64,000 nucleotides of DNA from Pectobacterium sp. CFBP8739 (GCF_013449375.1 NZ_JACDRR010000023.1:1-64000), one strand, 5' to 3'. Positions 44,180-54,481 are shown, numbered from the stretch's first letter. Program-made: numbers and translations. Notes: generated by a model not told the origin, from the sequence alone.

Positions 44180-44300
44180 ACAAAAACGTCAGGAATGTTT
44201 TTGAACGTCGCTAGCGACGGCCCTGCAAGGGTGAATCTCAGGGATGAGATTCATATCCGCGCAAGTCGAGCGTACATGGACGTATTCACAGCGTCTTTAC
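44180..44300. repeat. Multi-hairpin intergenic element after yieH
   Basis: Three palindromes in a row: AAAAAC...GTTTTT (44183-44203 region), a perfect 14-bp CGTCGCTAGCGACG (44206-44219) and TGAATCTCA-GGGA-TGAGATTCA (44232-44253). A 69-codon plus-strand frame crosses it but shows no family features. It looks like a dispersed intergenic repeat or structured RNA end, not a gene. Confidence 0.45.
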
Positions 44301-44342
44301 GATCTATCCATTACCACCGCACGACGCACGTGATCGGCAGCC

Positions 44343-45071
44343 TCAAGCTGGCTTATTCCGCCACCACAGCAAACGGCGTTTCGGCTGCTTTTCCTGCTGG
44401 CTAAAACGGGCGTTAACCCCGCTCGCCAGCAGCTCCAGCGACAAACAAAACACAAAGTAGACCAGCGCGACAAACAGGAAAACCTCCATCGGGTAGACCA
44501 TGCTGCGGTTATTGACCTGCGTAGCAAGAAACGTCAGTTCGCCAACGCCAACAATATAGGCCAGTGAGGTGTCTTTAATCAGGGAAATCCATTGGTTGAT
44601 GAAGGAAGGCACCATCATCCGCAGCGCCTGCGGCAAGACAATCTGCCACAACACCTGCCAGCGACTTAATCCCAGCGAGAGTCCAGCCTGCCACTGACCG
44701 CGGCCAATCGCGACAATGCCAGCCTTCACGCCGTGCGCCAAATACGCCGAGGCAATCAGCGCCAGCGCACACACCACGGTCGTGATTTCGGGGATATCGA
44801 CGCCAAAAACGATCGGCAGCAGGAAGTAGGTCCAGAAAATCAGCATGATGACGGGAATTGCGCGGAAGAACCCCAGCACCATGGCCAACAGTGCACTCCA
44901 GCCTCCCCGAGACATTGCCAGCGCCACGCCCCAAATCGTCCCCAAGATGGCAGAGGCTACACCAGCCAGCAGGCTCATCACCAGCGTCAGCGCCGCGCCA
45001 CCCAGCGGGCCATCGGGGAACGTACCCCACATCAAATAACCGAGGTTATCGGTGATAACGGTAAAATCCAT
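44343..45071 (-). CDS. Polar amino-acid ABC transporter permease (second)
   Basis: 242-residue inner-membrane permease of the His/Glu/Gln type (GltK-like), about five membrane segments. The ABC-interaction loop is visible as GLSRWQVLWQIVLPQALRMMVPSFINQW. It begins one base after the first permease gene ends. No ATPase gene follows; the next region is the multi-hairpin element and yieH on the other strand. Confidence 0.9.
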   Translation of the reverse strand: MDFTVITDNLGYLMWGTFPDGPLGGAALTLVMSLLAGVASAILGTIWGVALAMSRGGWSALLAMVLGFFRAIPVIMLIFWTYFLLPIVFGVDIPEITTVVCALALIASAYLAHGVKAGIVAIGRGQWQAGLSLGLSRWQVLWQIVLPQALRMMVPSFINQWISLIKDTSLAYIVGVGELTFLATQVNNRSMVYPMEVFLFVALVYFVFCLSLELLASGVNARFSQQEKQPKRRLLWWRNKPA

Positions 45072-45072
45072 C

Positions 45073-45816
45073 TTAGTGTCTCTCCGCCAGACTGCGCTGC
45101 TGACGCCACATGCCCCAGCCCTCCATCACCGCAATAATCGCGATGTACAACACCGTCGCTACGCCAAATGCCTGAAACGTGCGCAAGGTTTCCGTCTCCA
45201 CCTGACGCGACGCGTAAGACAATTCAGCGACGCCAATCGCCATCGTCAACGACGAGTTCTTAACGATATTCATGTATTGCCCCAGCAGCGGTGGCAGGGC
45301 GATTTTTAACGCCTGTGGCAGCACCACATAGCGCATGGATTGCCAGCCGGTTAATCCCAGAGCATGTGCCGCGTACTTCTGCCCGCGCGCCACACCGCGA
45401 ACACCGGAACGGATTTCCTCGGCAATAAACGCGCTGGAATAGAGCGTCAGCCCAGCCAACCCCGCCAAAAACTCAAAAGAAGGCCACGCCAACGTCGTAC
45501 CGAAGAGCGAAAGCGTATGCGGGGTGTTCAGCCATTGCATCATCGATGAGGGAAAAAGCTGCCCGGCCCCGAAATACCAGAAAAACAGCTGCACTAGCAG
45601 CGGCGTATTACGAAATAGCGAACTGTAGGCCACCACAACGCCGCTCAGCAGCCGAATCTGGCTGTCTCTGGCAGCAGCCAGCAGAAACCCCAGCACCGTA
45701 GACAGGACAATCGTACTCAGGGAAATACCCAGCGTGATCAGAAAACCACGCCACAGCCAGGTGAGGTATTGAGGAGCCAACAGCCACGATTCAAGCGATT
45801 GCAGCGCCGTATCCAT
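45073..45816 (-). CDS. Polar amino-acid ABC transporter permease (first)
   Basis: 247-residue permease, GltJ-like. Typical segments are RNTPLLVQLFFWYFG and the EAA loop ALGLTGWQSMRYVVLPQALK. It pairs with the following permease to form a heterodimeric channel. It lies 92 bp after the binding-protein gene, with a hairpin between them that probably keeps permease expression below that of the binding protein. Confidence 0.9.
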   Translation of the reverse strand: MDTALQSLESWLLAPQYLTWLWRGFLITLGISLSTIVLSTVLGFLLAAARDSQIRLLSGVVVAYSSLFRNTPLLVQLFFWYFGAGQLFPSSMMQWLNTPHTLSLFGTTLAWPSFEFLAGLAGLTLYSSAFIAEEIRSGVRGVARGQKYAAHALGLTGWQSMRYVVLPQALKIALPPLLGQYMNIVKNSSLTMAIGVAELSYASRQVETETLRTFQAFGVATVLYIAIIAVMEGWGMWRQQRSLAERH

Positions 45817-45860
45817 GCGTTTTATCTCTCTTTGTATTATTACGAGGTATAAATAGAAAC

Positions 45861-45881
45861 GCCCCCTGCAATGCAGAGGGC
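45861..45881 (-). terminator. Intercistronic hairpin between binding protein and permease genes
   Basis: 10-bp stem, GCCCTCTGCA against TGCAGGGGGC on the minus strand, one G-U pair and a one-base centre. It has no T-run and fits an attenuator or RNA-stability hairpin after a highly expressed binding-protein gene. Confidence 0.5.
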
Positions 45882-45908
45882 TGGGATCGTAGCACCAGAC
45901 GTCGGCTA

Positions 45909-46745
45909 TCAGGATTTAGGTTGTTGATCCAATGGGGCAAAGGTGAAGTCGCCGCGCGGCTGAGCCGATTTCGTGCTCGGCCCAAACCAGCGATCGTAAA
46001 TCGTCTTCGCTTCACCCTGTTTTTCCAGGTTAATCAGCGTGTCGTTAATTTTCGCCGTCAGACGCTCTTCGCCCTTCGGAATCCCAACACCTTGATACTC
46101 TTTGGTAATGCTGAACGGAGAGATTTCGAATTCGGCTTTCTGGGCATCAGGCACATTAGCCAACAGTCCGACTAACTTGGCATCATCCTGCGTGATGGCC
46201 TGAACGTTGCCGTTACGCAACGCGGCGAAGGCCAGCGGCGTATCGTCGTAGGAAATCACTTTGGCCGTCGGATAATGCTCACGCAGGGTAATTTCCTGCA
46301 CGGTGCCTTTATCCGCACCAATACGCAGCGTTTTGATGTCTTCCGGCGTTTTCAGCACGCCTTTACGAGCGATGAATTTTTGCCCAGTCGCGAAGTAAGG
46401 AATACTAAAGTTAACCTGCTTGGCGCGCTCATCGGTAATGGTGAAGTTCGCGGCGATAAGATCGACTTTCTGCGAACTTAACAGGGGAATACGGTTCGCA
46501 GGGTTCGTCGCGCGCAGCTCCACCTTCACGCCCAACGCCTTACCAATCGCCTCGGCGATATCTACGTCATAACCCACCAGCTTTTTGCTCTGCGGATCGA
46601 CATAGCCAAACGGCGGATTGCTGTCGAAGACGGCAATTTTCACCACACCCGCCTTCTGAATATCATCTAATTTATCGGCCTGTGCAGCACCAGAAATGGA
46701 AGCCAACCCAGCCAATAAAGTCACTGTCAAAATCTGCTTTTTCAT
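45909..46745 (-). CDS. Periplasmic amino-acid-binding protein (SBP family 3)
   Basis: 278-residue substrate-binding protein. The signal peptide MKKQILTVTLLAGLASISG is cut after AQA. The family 3 hallmarks GYDVDIAEAIGKALGVKVEL, IPLLSSQKVDLIAANFTIT and IGADKGTVQE are present. It is the first gene of a binding protein-permease-permease operon. Glutamate, aspartate or a similar amino acid is likely; the sequence does not settle it. Confidence 0.92.
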   Translation of the reverse strand: MKKQILTVTLLAGLASISGAAQADKLDDIQKAGVVKIAVFDSNPPFGYVDPQSKKLVGYDVDIAEAIGKALGVKVELRATNPANRIPLLSSQKVDLIAANFTITDERAKQVNFSIPYFATGQKFIARKGVLKTPEDIKTLRIGADKGTVQEITLREHYPTAKVISYDDTPLAFAALRNGNVQAITQDDAKLVGLLANVPDAQKAEFEISPFSITKEYQGVGIPKGEERLTAKINDTLINLEKQGEAKTIYDRWFGPSTKSAQPRGDFTFAPLDQQPKS

Positions 46746-46961
46746 TCCCTGTCCCTTAATTATTGCTGTATTAACAGCAGGCTATCAGCAGGGCGAAAAC
46801 GCGGGAAATAACATAAATAGCTATAATATAACCTTATGCTACTTAGGTGTTCTGGCAGATTATCCTGATTCAAGTACAGCTAGGTAGAGTGATGGAAAGC
46901 GACAGGAAATCTCCTATTCAGACTTTTTCGGAAGAGATAACGGCAGCCAGGCACAGTATTA

Positions 46962-47621
46962 CTACGGTTTAAGTGTAAGGAGCGGGAGCAGCATCTGATT
47001 GTTTTGCATCCACTCAACCGAATGTTCGCACCGATATGCAATAATTCTTTTTATCGTTGCGAAATCATCCAGCAGGTTACGGTTGATTATAGGTTCGTGA
47101 TGAGCAATGCGGTTGCGCAGTTTTCTCACAGTTTCTAAATCATTATAGAGATTCTGACGCATCTGCGCGGCACTCAGGCCCTGTGCGACGGTATGAGGGA
47201 AAGCGGTGAGTATGTGATTGTTCCATAAGCGAGTATCAAATCTTCCAGTCAGCATTTTTTGCCAGAAAACAAACTTTAGTTCAGGGATAACTTTTCCCGT
47301 CGTTGGCTGATTTCGTCGCCCACTAATCAGATCATCTTTTGGCTTATAGCCATGGATAGGGATCGGTAGGCTTCGCTCAAAACCAATGGACCAAGGCCAT
47401 CTGTCCCCGTATACCGTTTCAATGACTTCAGAAATAGCATTGCGCGTGAGGATTTCGCACACATGAAGAGGAACAAAAAAAGCTGCTGATATTTGCGCAT
47501 TCCACATGTAAAGCCTTAAGGCTTTTTCTGTCTGAAGCAAGCCAGTCGGTCCACCGACGATATTTTCATACGTTCCTATTCTGGCCGCAGAGAGGCTATC
47601 CTTTATGCTGTTTGACGGCAT
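46962..47621 (-). CDS. Abi/HEPN-like protein
   Basis: 219-residue protein resembling Abi-type abortive infection proteins. The segment RKLRNRIAHHEPI near residue 175 carries the R-x4-H motif (RNRIAH) of HEPN ribonucleases. The N-terminal ALRLYMWNAQISAAFF recalls the Abi_2 group. The ATG at 47621 is used; a TTG two codons earlier is less likely. It stands alone between an amino-acid transporter and a 34-bp palindrome. A phage-defence or toxin role is inferred from the motif only; no partner antitoxin gene is visible. Confidence 0.75.
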   Translation of the reverse strand: MPSNSIKDSLSAARIGTYENIVGGPTGLLQTEKALRLYMWNAQISAAFFVPLHVCEILTRNAISEVIETVYGDRWPWSIGFERSLPIPIHGYKPKDDLISGRRNQPTTGKVIPELKFVFWQKMLTGRFDTRLWNNHILTAFPHTVAQGLSAAQMRQNLYNDLETVRKLRNRIAHHEPIINRNLLDDFATIKRIIAYRCEHSVEWMQNNQMLLPLLTLKP

Positions 47622-47706
47622 CGTCAACGATCCTTATACTGACATCACTAGCCACGGGACTTGTTAGCAGTAATGCTTCCCCCCGAGGACAACAGAAGTA
47701 GCGATA

Positions 47707-47740
47707 CAACAAAGGCTCACCATATGGTGAGCCTTTGTTG
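47707..47740. repeat. 34-bp perfect palindrome
   Basis: Two 17-bp arms meet without a spacer: CAACAAAGGCTCACCAT is followed by its exact complement. The arms are too regular for chance. As RNA it would be a very stable hairpin, perhaps a bidirectional terminator, though only short T tracts follow. Confidence 0.8.
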
Positions 47741-47810
47741 CTTTCATGCTAGTCAGAGTGAGCTAGCCTATACACTCTATTTACCATAGGCCTATAAAGC
47801 GCTGTCAAGG

Positions 47811-47942
47811 TTATTCCCACTGCCGGTTCTGGATAACAATCCTGTACCCATCATGATCATGAAAAGTCACACCATCTTTATCCCAGTAAGGATTGAACGA
47901 GCTGACTCTGACAAACCCAGCCTCATCCATTCTTGAACATGC
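47811..47942 (-). pseudogene. C-terminal fragment of a VOC (glyoxalase/bleomycin-resistance) protein
   Basis: The frame reads RMDEAGFVRVSSFNPYWD, then GVTFHDHDGYRIVIQNRQW and a stop. This is the typical end of a VOC-family protein (Y-W-x-x-x-G-V-T-F-x-D-x-D-G-Y-R). A stop codon lies directly upstream in frame and the ydcO gene ends at 47944, so the N-terminal three quarters are missing. It suggests a deletion or insertion event near the Abi-like gene. Confidence 0.65.
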
Positions 47943-47943
47943 T

Positions 47944-49122
47944 CTAACTATTTTCCCTTACTGACAGAATAAACCAGGTCATCATCCCCCCGATTAGCCC
48001 CCAAAATGCCGCGCCAATTCCCCACAGCGTCAGCTCAGAGGCGGTGATCAGGAAAGTAACGACCGCAGCATCGCGCTGCTTTTCATCCAGCAACGCGCGA
48101 TACAGGCTGCCTGAAATGGTGCTGAGCAGCGCCAAACCGGCGATAGCGTGAATCAGCGGCTGCGGCAGCGCCGTGAAAAGCTGACCGATTGATCCGCCGA
48201 AAACACCCGCCAGAAGATAAAATCCTCCCGCAGCAACAGCGGCAAGATAGCGTTTTTTCGGATCGGGATGCACATCCGATCCCATACAGATCGCGGCGGT
48301 GATCGCGGCAATACACACGGAAAAACCACCGAACGGCGTCAAAACCAGCGCAATTAATGCGGTAATGGCGATCAGCGGTGACACGGGAACCTGATAGCCA
48401 GCGGCTTTCAGCGTGGCAACGCCTGGTGCGTTCTGCGACGCCATGGTGACAATGAAAAATGGAATACCGACGCCCAACAGCGATGCCCACGAAAAGTGCG
48501 GCGTAATAAACTCAGGTACGGCGAAGACCAGCGGTGAATCAGAGAGCGCAATTTGCCCTCGGAATAAGGCCAGCAGCAGGCCAACAAGCAGCGTCAACAC
48601 GATGGCAAAGCGCGGCAGCAGCCGACGGCTGAGCAAATAGGTCACGCACATCGCAAAAGTCAGCCAGAAGTCCTGTTGCAGAGAAAGAAAGGCATCCGCG
48701 CCAAAGCGCAGCAGAATCCCCGCCAACATCGCGGCAGAAATGGCTTGCGGAATAACGTTCATCAGTCGGGCAAAAAGACCAGTGATCCCGCAGATAAAGA
48801 TAAGCGCGGAGGCAAACAGAAACACGCCGATCGCTTCATTGAGCGATGTCCCCGGCAAACTGGTAACCAGCAGCGCTGCCCCCGGCGTTGACCAGGCAGC
48901 CAGTATCGGCGCACGGTAGTATAGCGACAGGCTAATCGATGCCAGCCCTTGGGCAATCCCCAGCATGCTTAACCAGCCACCGATTTGTACCGCGCTGGCA
49001 CCCGCCGCTTCCGCCGCCTGAAAAATGATGGCAGCCGAACTGGTGTAGCCCACCAGCACCGCAACAAAACCGGCGATGAGGGTCGAAAAGCTGACATCTT
49101 TTAGCGCAAATGAAACAGGCAT
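47944..49122 (-). CDS. ydcO: Benzoate/H+ symporter family protein (YdcO-like)
   Basis: 392-residue inner-membrane protein of the BenE family with about 12 hydrophobic segments. It resembles E. coli YdcO, including GYTSSAAIIFQAAEAAGAS, APILAAWSTPGAALLV and FGGFSVCIAAITAAICMGSD. The natural substrate is not known; benzoate is a family label. It is divergent from the ydcN-type regulator, with two operator copies between them, as in E. coli. Confidence 0.92.
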   Translation of the reverse strand: MPVSFALKDVSFSTLIAGFVAVLVGYTSSAAIIFQAAEAAGASAVQIGGWLSMLGIAQGLASISLSLYYRAPILAAWSTPGAALLVTSLPGTSLNEAIGVFLFASALIFICGITGLFARLMNVIPQAISAAMLAGILLRFGADAFLSLQQDFWLTFAMCVTYLLSRRLLPRFAIVLTLLVGLLLALFRGQIALSDSPLVFAVPEFITPHFSWASLLGVGIPFFIVTMASQNAPGVATLKAAGYQVPVSPLIAITALIALVLTPFGGFSVCIAAITAAICMGSDVHPDPKKRYLAAVAAGGFYLLAGVFGGSIGQLFTALPQPLIHAIAGLALLSTISGSLYRALLDEKQRDAAVVTFLITASELTLWGIGAAFWGLIGGMMTWFILSVRENS

Positions 49123-49142
49123 GGTATACCTTCACTCTTGTC

Positions 49143-49158
49143 GTGCGCTATAACGCAC
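49143..49158. promoter_or_regulatory. Operator copy 1 in the ydcO-ydcN gap
   Basis: GTGCGCTATAACGCAC, a near-perfect 16-bp palindrome with one broken pair. Centre-to-centre distance to copy 2 is 37 bp. It lies close to the ydcO start. Confidence 0.65.
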
Positions 49159-49179
49159 AGAAAGCGTTAACATAGCAGC

Positions 49180-49195
49180 GTGCGTTATAACGTAC
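49180..49195. promoter_or_regulatory. Operator copy 2 in the ydcO-ydcN gap
   Basis: GTGCGTTATAACGTAC, the same motif as copy 1 (14 of 16 positions identical). Both fit GTgCGTTATAACGcAC. It lies 19 bp before the ydcN start, well placed for autoregulation. Confidence 0.65.
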
Positions 49196-49213
49196 AAGCA
49201 GGAGCCAATATTG

Positions 49214-49780
49214 ATGTCTGATGAGCTAACCCGCCGCATTGGCAATACCTTGAAAACATTAAGACAAGAGAAAGACTGGAGCCTCACACGGGCGGCAGAA
49301 GAGACGGGCGTGAGCAAAGCAATGCTCGGCCAGATCGAGCGCGGTGAATCTAGCCCGACGGTCGCCACGCTATGGAAAATTGCGACCGGCATGAATGTGG
49401 CGTTTTCCACCTTTATCGAACCGACGCTCGCAGATGAAGATGTGACCTATCGCTCAGGGGCTGGTTCAGCATTCAGGGAGAATGAGGCGGGAATGCACGT
49501 GGTTCCCCTCTTTCCCTTCGACGAAAAACTGCGTTTTGATATGTTGATTATTGAGCTGACAGCGGGTGCCAGCAGTACCTCATCGGCGCATGAAAACGGG
49601 GTGATCGAGCATATTATTGTGCTGGAGGGACAGTTGGAGATGACCGTTGGTGGACAGACACATTTGCTGTCCGCCGGGGATGCTCTACGCTTTGCCGCCG
49701 ACAGGGAACACCGCTACCACAATCCTGCCGATACCACAGCGCGCTTCCACGATCTGATTCACTATCCTGACAAAAAATAA
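49214..49780 (+). CDS. ydcN: XRE-cupin transcriptional regulator (YdcN-like)
   Basis: 188-residue regulator. The N-terminal XRE helix-turn-helix (LTRAAEETGVSKAMLGQIER, about 22-41, then SSPTVATLWKIATG) is followed by a cupin domain (ENGVIEHIIVLEGQLEMTVG, about 115-185). It matches E. coli YdcN and is divergent from ydcO as there. The ATG at 49214 is preferred to a TTG one codon earlier; AGGAG lies upstream. It probably senses a small molecule through the cupin and controls ydcO. Confidence 0.9.
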   Translation: MSDELTRRIGNTLKTLRQEKDWSLTRAAEETGVSKAMLGQIERGESSPTVATLWKIATGMNVAFSTFIEPTLADEDVTYRSGAGSAFRENEAGMHVVPLFPFDEKLRFDMLIIELTAGASSTSSAHENGVIEHIIVLEGQLEMTVGGQTHLLSAGDALRFAADREHRYHNPADTTARFHDLIHYPDKK

Positions 49781-49803
49781 CGCCCTGCAAGCAGGGCATT
49801 ATC
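49776..49803. terminator. Bidirectional terminator between ydcN and phoU
   Basis: Stem GCCCTGC / GCAGGGC (49782-49788, 49791-49797) with a 2-base gap. On the minus strand it is followed by TTATTTTTT, so it mainly ends the pst-phoU transcript. Confidence 0.75.
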
Positions 49804-49824
49804 ACGATAATCACAAGGACGGGA

Positions 49825-50553
49825 TCACTCTTCCGCTTTATCTTTCTGCGCCAGCAGCTTTTCCAGCGCATCGCCACCCAGGTGACGGAAATCCTGACCT
49901 TTGACGAAATAGAAGATAAATTCGCAGATGTTCTGGCAACGGTCACCGATACGCTCGATAGAACGGGCGCAGAACAACGCTGTCAGTACGCTTGGGATGG
50001 TGCGAGGATCTTCCATCATGTGGGTCATCAGTTGACGCACAATCCCTTCGTACTCTTTATCCACTTTTTTGTCTTCACGATAAATACGAACCGCTTCATC
50101 CAGATCCATGCGGGCAAACGCATCCAGCACGTCATGCAACATCTGCACGGTGTGGCGCCCTAATGACTCCAGACTCACCAGCAACGGCTGATGCTGGTGG
50201 GAGAACTTCTCCAGCGCGGTGCGGCAGATTTTATCCGCCACGTCACCGATACGTTCCAGCTCAGAAATGGTTTTGATGATCGCCATCACCAGACGCAAGT
50301 CGCTGGCAGTGGGCTGACGTTTCGCGATAATGCGCACGCAGGCTTCATCAATCGCCACTTCCATCATGTTAACTTTGGCGTCGCCTTCAATCACCTGCTG
50401 AGCCAGCTCCGCATCCTGATTATGCATCGCGGTAATCGCGTCACTCAGCTGTTGCTCCACTAGCCCGCCCATGGTCAGGACCTGCGTGCGGATGTGTTCC
50501 AGTTCGGCGTTAAACTGACCGGAAATGTGTTTGTTCAGATTCAGATTATCCAT
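49825..50553 (-). CDS. phoU: Phosphate transport regulator PhoU
   Basis: 242-residue all-helical protein that couples the Pst transporter to the PhoR sensor and damps phosphate uptake. It has two PhoU repeats with the metal-binding [12 protein letters not shown] and [12 protein letters not shown] segments. It is the last gene of pstS-pstC-pstA-pstB-phoU. Confidence 0.97.
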   Translation of the reverse strand: MDNLNLNKHISGQFNAELEHIRTQVLTMGGLVEQQLSDAITAMHNQDAELAQQVIEGDAKVNMMEVAIDEACVRIIAKRQPTASDLRLVMAIIKTISELERIGDVADKICRTALEKFSHQHQPLLVSLESLGRHTVQMLHDVLDAFARMDLDEAVRIYREDKKVDKEYEGIVRQLMTHMMEDPRTIPSVLTALFCARSIERIGDRCQNICEFIFYFVKGQDFRHLGGDALEKLLAQKDKAEE

Positions 50554-50565
50554 GATGCTTCCTAA

Positions 50566-51399
<834 letters not shown>

Positions 51400-51425
51400 T
51401 CAACGAATTACGATTTCTTCGCTAA

Positions 51426-52313
51426 TTAATTCTTCTTAGCAGAGAAAATAACGCGCGCCAGAATATTCAGCAGCAACACACACAGCGTGATCAGCAGTAC
51501 ACCCGCCCAGGCCAACTGTTGCCACTCCACAAACGGGCTCATGGCAAACTTAAATATGGTGACCGGCAGGTTAGCAATCGGATGCATCAGATCCGTGCTC
51601 CAGAACTGATTCGACAGCGACGTAAACAGCAGCGGTGCGGTTTCTCCGGCAATACGCGCGATAGCCAGCAGCACCCCAGTGATGATGCCCGATACCGATG
51701 CTTTCAGCGTAATCGCAGAAATCATTTTCCATTTCGGCGTACCCAGCGCATAAGCCGCTTCACGCAGGCTATCTGGCACCAGTTTTAGCATGTTCTCGGT
51801 GGTACGAATCACAATCGGCACCTGCAACAGCGCCAGCGCAATCACACCCGCCCAACCGGAGAAGTGTTGCATCTTTGCCACCACCAGCGTGTAGACAAAC
51901 AGACCCACCACAATCGACGGTGCTGACAGCAGAATGTCGTTGATGAAACGAATCACTTCGGCGATCCAGGATTTACGACCGTATTCCGCCAGATAGATGC
52001 CCGCCATAATCCCCAGCGGTGTCCCCAGCAGCGTTGCCCACAGAATCAGCAATCCGCTCCCGACGATGGCATTAGCCAACCCGCCACCCGCCGTATTCGG
52101 CGGCGGCGTCATTTCGGTAAATAACGCCAGAGACATGCCATCCACGCCTCGGGTCACGGTCGAAAACAGAATCCAGATCAGCCAGAACAGGCCAAATGCC
52201 ATCGTGGACATGGATAAGAACAGCGCAATGCGGTTTTTCTGGCGACGCCAGGCCTGCATTTTACGCCGCGAGCGTGCCAGTGCGGCTTCTTGCTCTATGC
52301 CTAATGTAGCCAT
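51426..52313 (-). CDS. pstA: Phosphate ABC transporter permease PstA
   Basis: 295-residue inner-membrane permease of the Pst importer, six main membrane segments. The ABC-contact loop [20 protein letters not shown] is visible. Its start codon overlaps the pstC stop by one base, so the two permeases are translationally coupled. Confidence 0.96.
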   Translation of the reverse strand: MATLGIEQEAALARSRRKMQAWRRQKNRIALFLSMSTMAFGLFWLIWILFSTVTRGVDGMSLALFTEMTPPPNTAGGGLANAIVGSGLLILWATLLGTPLGIMAGIYLAEYGRKSWIAEVIRFINDILLSAPSIVVGLFVYTLVVAKMQHFSGWAGVIALALLQVPIVIRTTENMLKLVPDSLREAAYALGTPKWKMISAITLKASVSGIITGVLLAIARIAGETAPLLFTSLSNQFWSTDLMHPIANLPVTIFKFAMSPFVEWQQLAWAGVLLITLCVLLLNILARVIFSAKKN

Positions 52314-53272
52314 TAGCGCGCTCCCTCATTTTTTGCCAGACGCATCACCATCAGCTTTGAACACGCCAGAACAATAAAGGTAATCACAAACAGAATCAGC
52401 CCCAGCTCCATCAGCGCTGCCGTATGCAGACCGGATTCCGCTTCGGCGAATTCGTTCGCCAGCGCAGAGGTAATACTGTTGCCAGGCATATATAGCGACG
52501 CGCCATCGAGCTGGTAGGTGTTACCGATGATAAAGGTCACCGCCATGGTTTCCCCCAGCGCGCGCCCCAGTCCCAACATCACCCCGCCGATCACGCCATT
52601 TTTGGTGTAAGGCAGCACAATGCGCCAGATGACTTCCCACGTCGTACAACCGATGCCGTAGGCGGACTCTTTCATCATCACCGGCGTTTGCTCAAACACA
52701 TCACGCATCACCGCCGCAATGTACGGGATAATCATGATGGCCAGAATGACGCCGGCAGCCAGAATCCCGATCCCGAATGCTGGGCCGGAGAACAGTGCGC
52801 CAACAATAGGAATACCAGACAGGACGTTGCCTACCGGCTGTTGGAAGTATTCGGCAAACAGCGGAGCGAAAATGAACAGCCCCCACATGCCGTAAACAAT
52901 ACTCGGTATGGCCGCCAGTAATTCAATCGCCACGCCAAGCGGACGCTTCAACCAAGCTGGTGCCAGTTCTGTCAGAAATAGCGCAATCCCGAAACTAATC
53001 GGAATCGCAATAATCAGTGCAATCAATGAAGTAACGATGGTGCCGTAAATCGGAACCAGTGCACCAAACTGCTCTGCGGGCGCATCCCACTCTTTCGTCC
53101 ACAAGAAGGCAAAACCGAACTTCTCGATGCTAGGCCAGGACGCCACAATCAGGGAAACAATGATGCCTCCCAAGAGCAGTAGCGTGACCAGCGCCGCCAG
53201 TTTTACCAGCGTGCTGAAGAGGATATCGCCATATTTTCCCGGGGCTTTGATAGTTGGCTTGTACTCAGCCAT
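52313..53272 (-). CDS. pstC: Phosphate ABC transporter permease PstC
   Basis: 319-residue inner-membrane permease partner of PstA. The contact loop [20 protein letters not shown] and several membrane segments are present. It is separated from pstS by 168 bp that contain a hairpin, which would favour higher pstS expression. Confidence 0.96.
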   Translation of the reverse strand: MAEYKPTIKAPGKYGDILFSTLVKLAALVTLLLLGGIIVSLIVASWPSIEKFGFAFLWTKEWDAPAEQFGALVPIYGTIVTSLIALIIAIPISFGIALFLTELAPAWLKRPLGVAIELLAAIPSIVYGMWGLFIFAPLFAEYFQQPVGNVLSGIPIVGALFSGPAFGIGILAAGVILAIMIIPYIAAVMRDVFEQTPVMMKESAYGIGCTTWEVIWRIVLPYTKNGVIGGVMLGLGRALGETMAVTFIIGNTYQLDGASLYMPGNSITSALANEFAEAESGLHTAALMELGLILFVITFIVLACSKLMVMRLAKNEGAR

Positions 53273-53306
53273 ACGTCTCTCTTCTCATTTTTAACTACAT
53301 ATGAAA

Positions 53307-53335
53307 GGCAGAGAGGTTATGATTGCCTCTCCGCC
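53307..53335 (-). terminator. Intercistronic hairpin between pstS and pstC
   Basis: Arms GGCAGAGAGG (53307-53316) and CCTCTCCGCC (53326-53335) pair with one mismatch. It probably causes partial termination or protects the pstS message. Confidence 0.5.
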
Positions 53336-53440
53336 CCGATACGACTTGTTATTCCACTACGTATTTCCCAGAACCCGACAACCTCGTCACGCTCTGGTTA
53401 TCAACACAACGGCCGATGCAATACGTTGTTGATGCAATAA

Positions 53441-54481
53441 TTAGTACAACGCTTTACCGTTGCTGTCTTTTACTTGGGTTTTCCAGGCAGCACGGATTTG
53501 CTCAACCACTTCTTTTGGCAGTGTGGCGTAATCCAGAGCAGTTGCCTGCTCGCCACCTTTCTTGAACGCCCAGTCGAAGAATTTCAACACTTCAGCGCCC
53601 TGCTCAGGTTTATCCTGCTTGGTGTGAACCAGAATGAAAGTAGTTGACGTGATTGGCCACGCGTCCGCCCCTTTCTGGTTGGTCAGATCCTGAGCAAAAG
53701 ATTTGCTCCAGTCGATCTCTTTAGCCGCGTTGCTGAAGCTCTGTTCAGTCGGGCTAACGGGCTTACCATCGGCAGAAACCAGTTTGGTGTAAGCCAGGTT
53801 GTTCTGCTTGGCATACGCATATTCGACATAACCGATAGAACCAGGCAGACGCTGTACGAACGCGGCGATACCATCGTTACCTTTACCACCCAGACCGGCA
53901 GGCCAGTTCACAGTAGAGCCGGAACCGACTTTCTCTTTCCACTCGGCATTCACTTTCGCCAGGTAGCTGGTGAACACGAAAGACGTACCAGAACCATCAG
54001 CACGACGAACCACAGCGATATCCTGATCCGGCAATTTGGCATTCGGGTTCAGTTTGGTGATTGCTGGGTCGTTCCATTTTTTGATGTTGCCCAGATAGAT
54101 ATCACCCAGCGTTTTACCATCCAGCGTCAATTCGCCAGATTTGATACCAGGAACGTTCACTGCCAATACCACGCCACCGATAACGGTAGGGAACTGGAAT
54201 AAACCATCCTGTGCTAATTTGTCGTCAGCCAGCGGCGCATCAGAAGCTCCGAAGTCTACCGTTTTAGCGATAATCTGTTTTACACCGCCAGAAGAACCGA
54301 TGCCTTGATAGTTAACTTTATTGCCGGTTTCTTTTTGATAAGAGTCAGCCCATTTGGCATAAACAGGCGCAGGGAATGTCGCACCGGCACCGGTGAGGTT
54401 AGCAGCAGCTAAAGCAGAAAATGCCGTCAGAGAAAAGGTTGCCGCAACAACACTGGCAAGAGTGGTACGCATCAGTTTCAT
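53441..54481 (-). CDS. pstS: Periplasmic phosphate-binding protein PstS
   Basis: 346-residue phosphate-binding protein, first gene of the pst operon. The signal peptide ends at the AALAAA region ([18 protein letters not shown] at the start). Binding motifs [29 protein letters not shown] and the Arg-Asp-Gly-Ser-Gly-Thr stretch ([12 protein letters not shown]) match the family. Two Pho boxes lie upstream. Confidence 0.97.
   Translation of the reverse strand: MKLMRTTLASVVAATFSLTAFSALAAANLTGAGATFPAPVYAKWADSYQKETGNKVNYQGIGSSGGVKQIIAKTVDFGASDAPLADDKLAQDGLFQFPTVIGGVVLAVNVPGIKSGELTLDGKTLGDIYLGNIKKWNDPAITKLNPNAKLPDQDIAVVRRADGSGTSFVFTSYLAKVNAEWKEKVGSGSTVNWPAGLGGKGNDGIAAFVQRLPGSIGYVEYAYAKQNNLAYTKLVSADGKPVSPTEQSFSNAAKEIDWSKSFAQDLTNQKGADAWPITSTTFILVHTKQDKPEQGAEVLKFFDWAFKKGGEQATALDYATLPKEVVEQIRAAWKTQVKDSNGKALY

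Noticed and set aside
44195-44404. 69-codon plus-strand frame after yieH
   Set aside because: Runs through a row of palindromes and into the permease gene in antisense; better explained as structured intergenic DNA.
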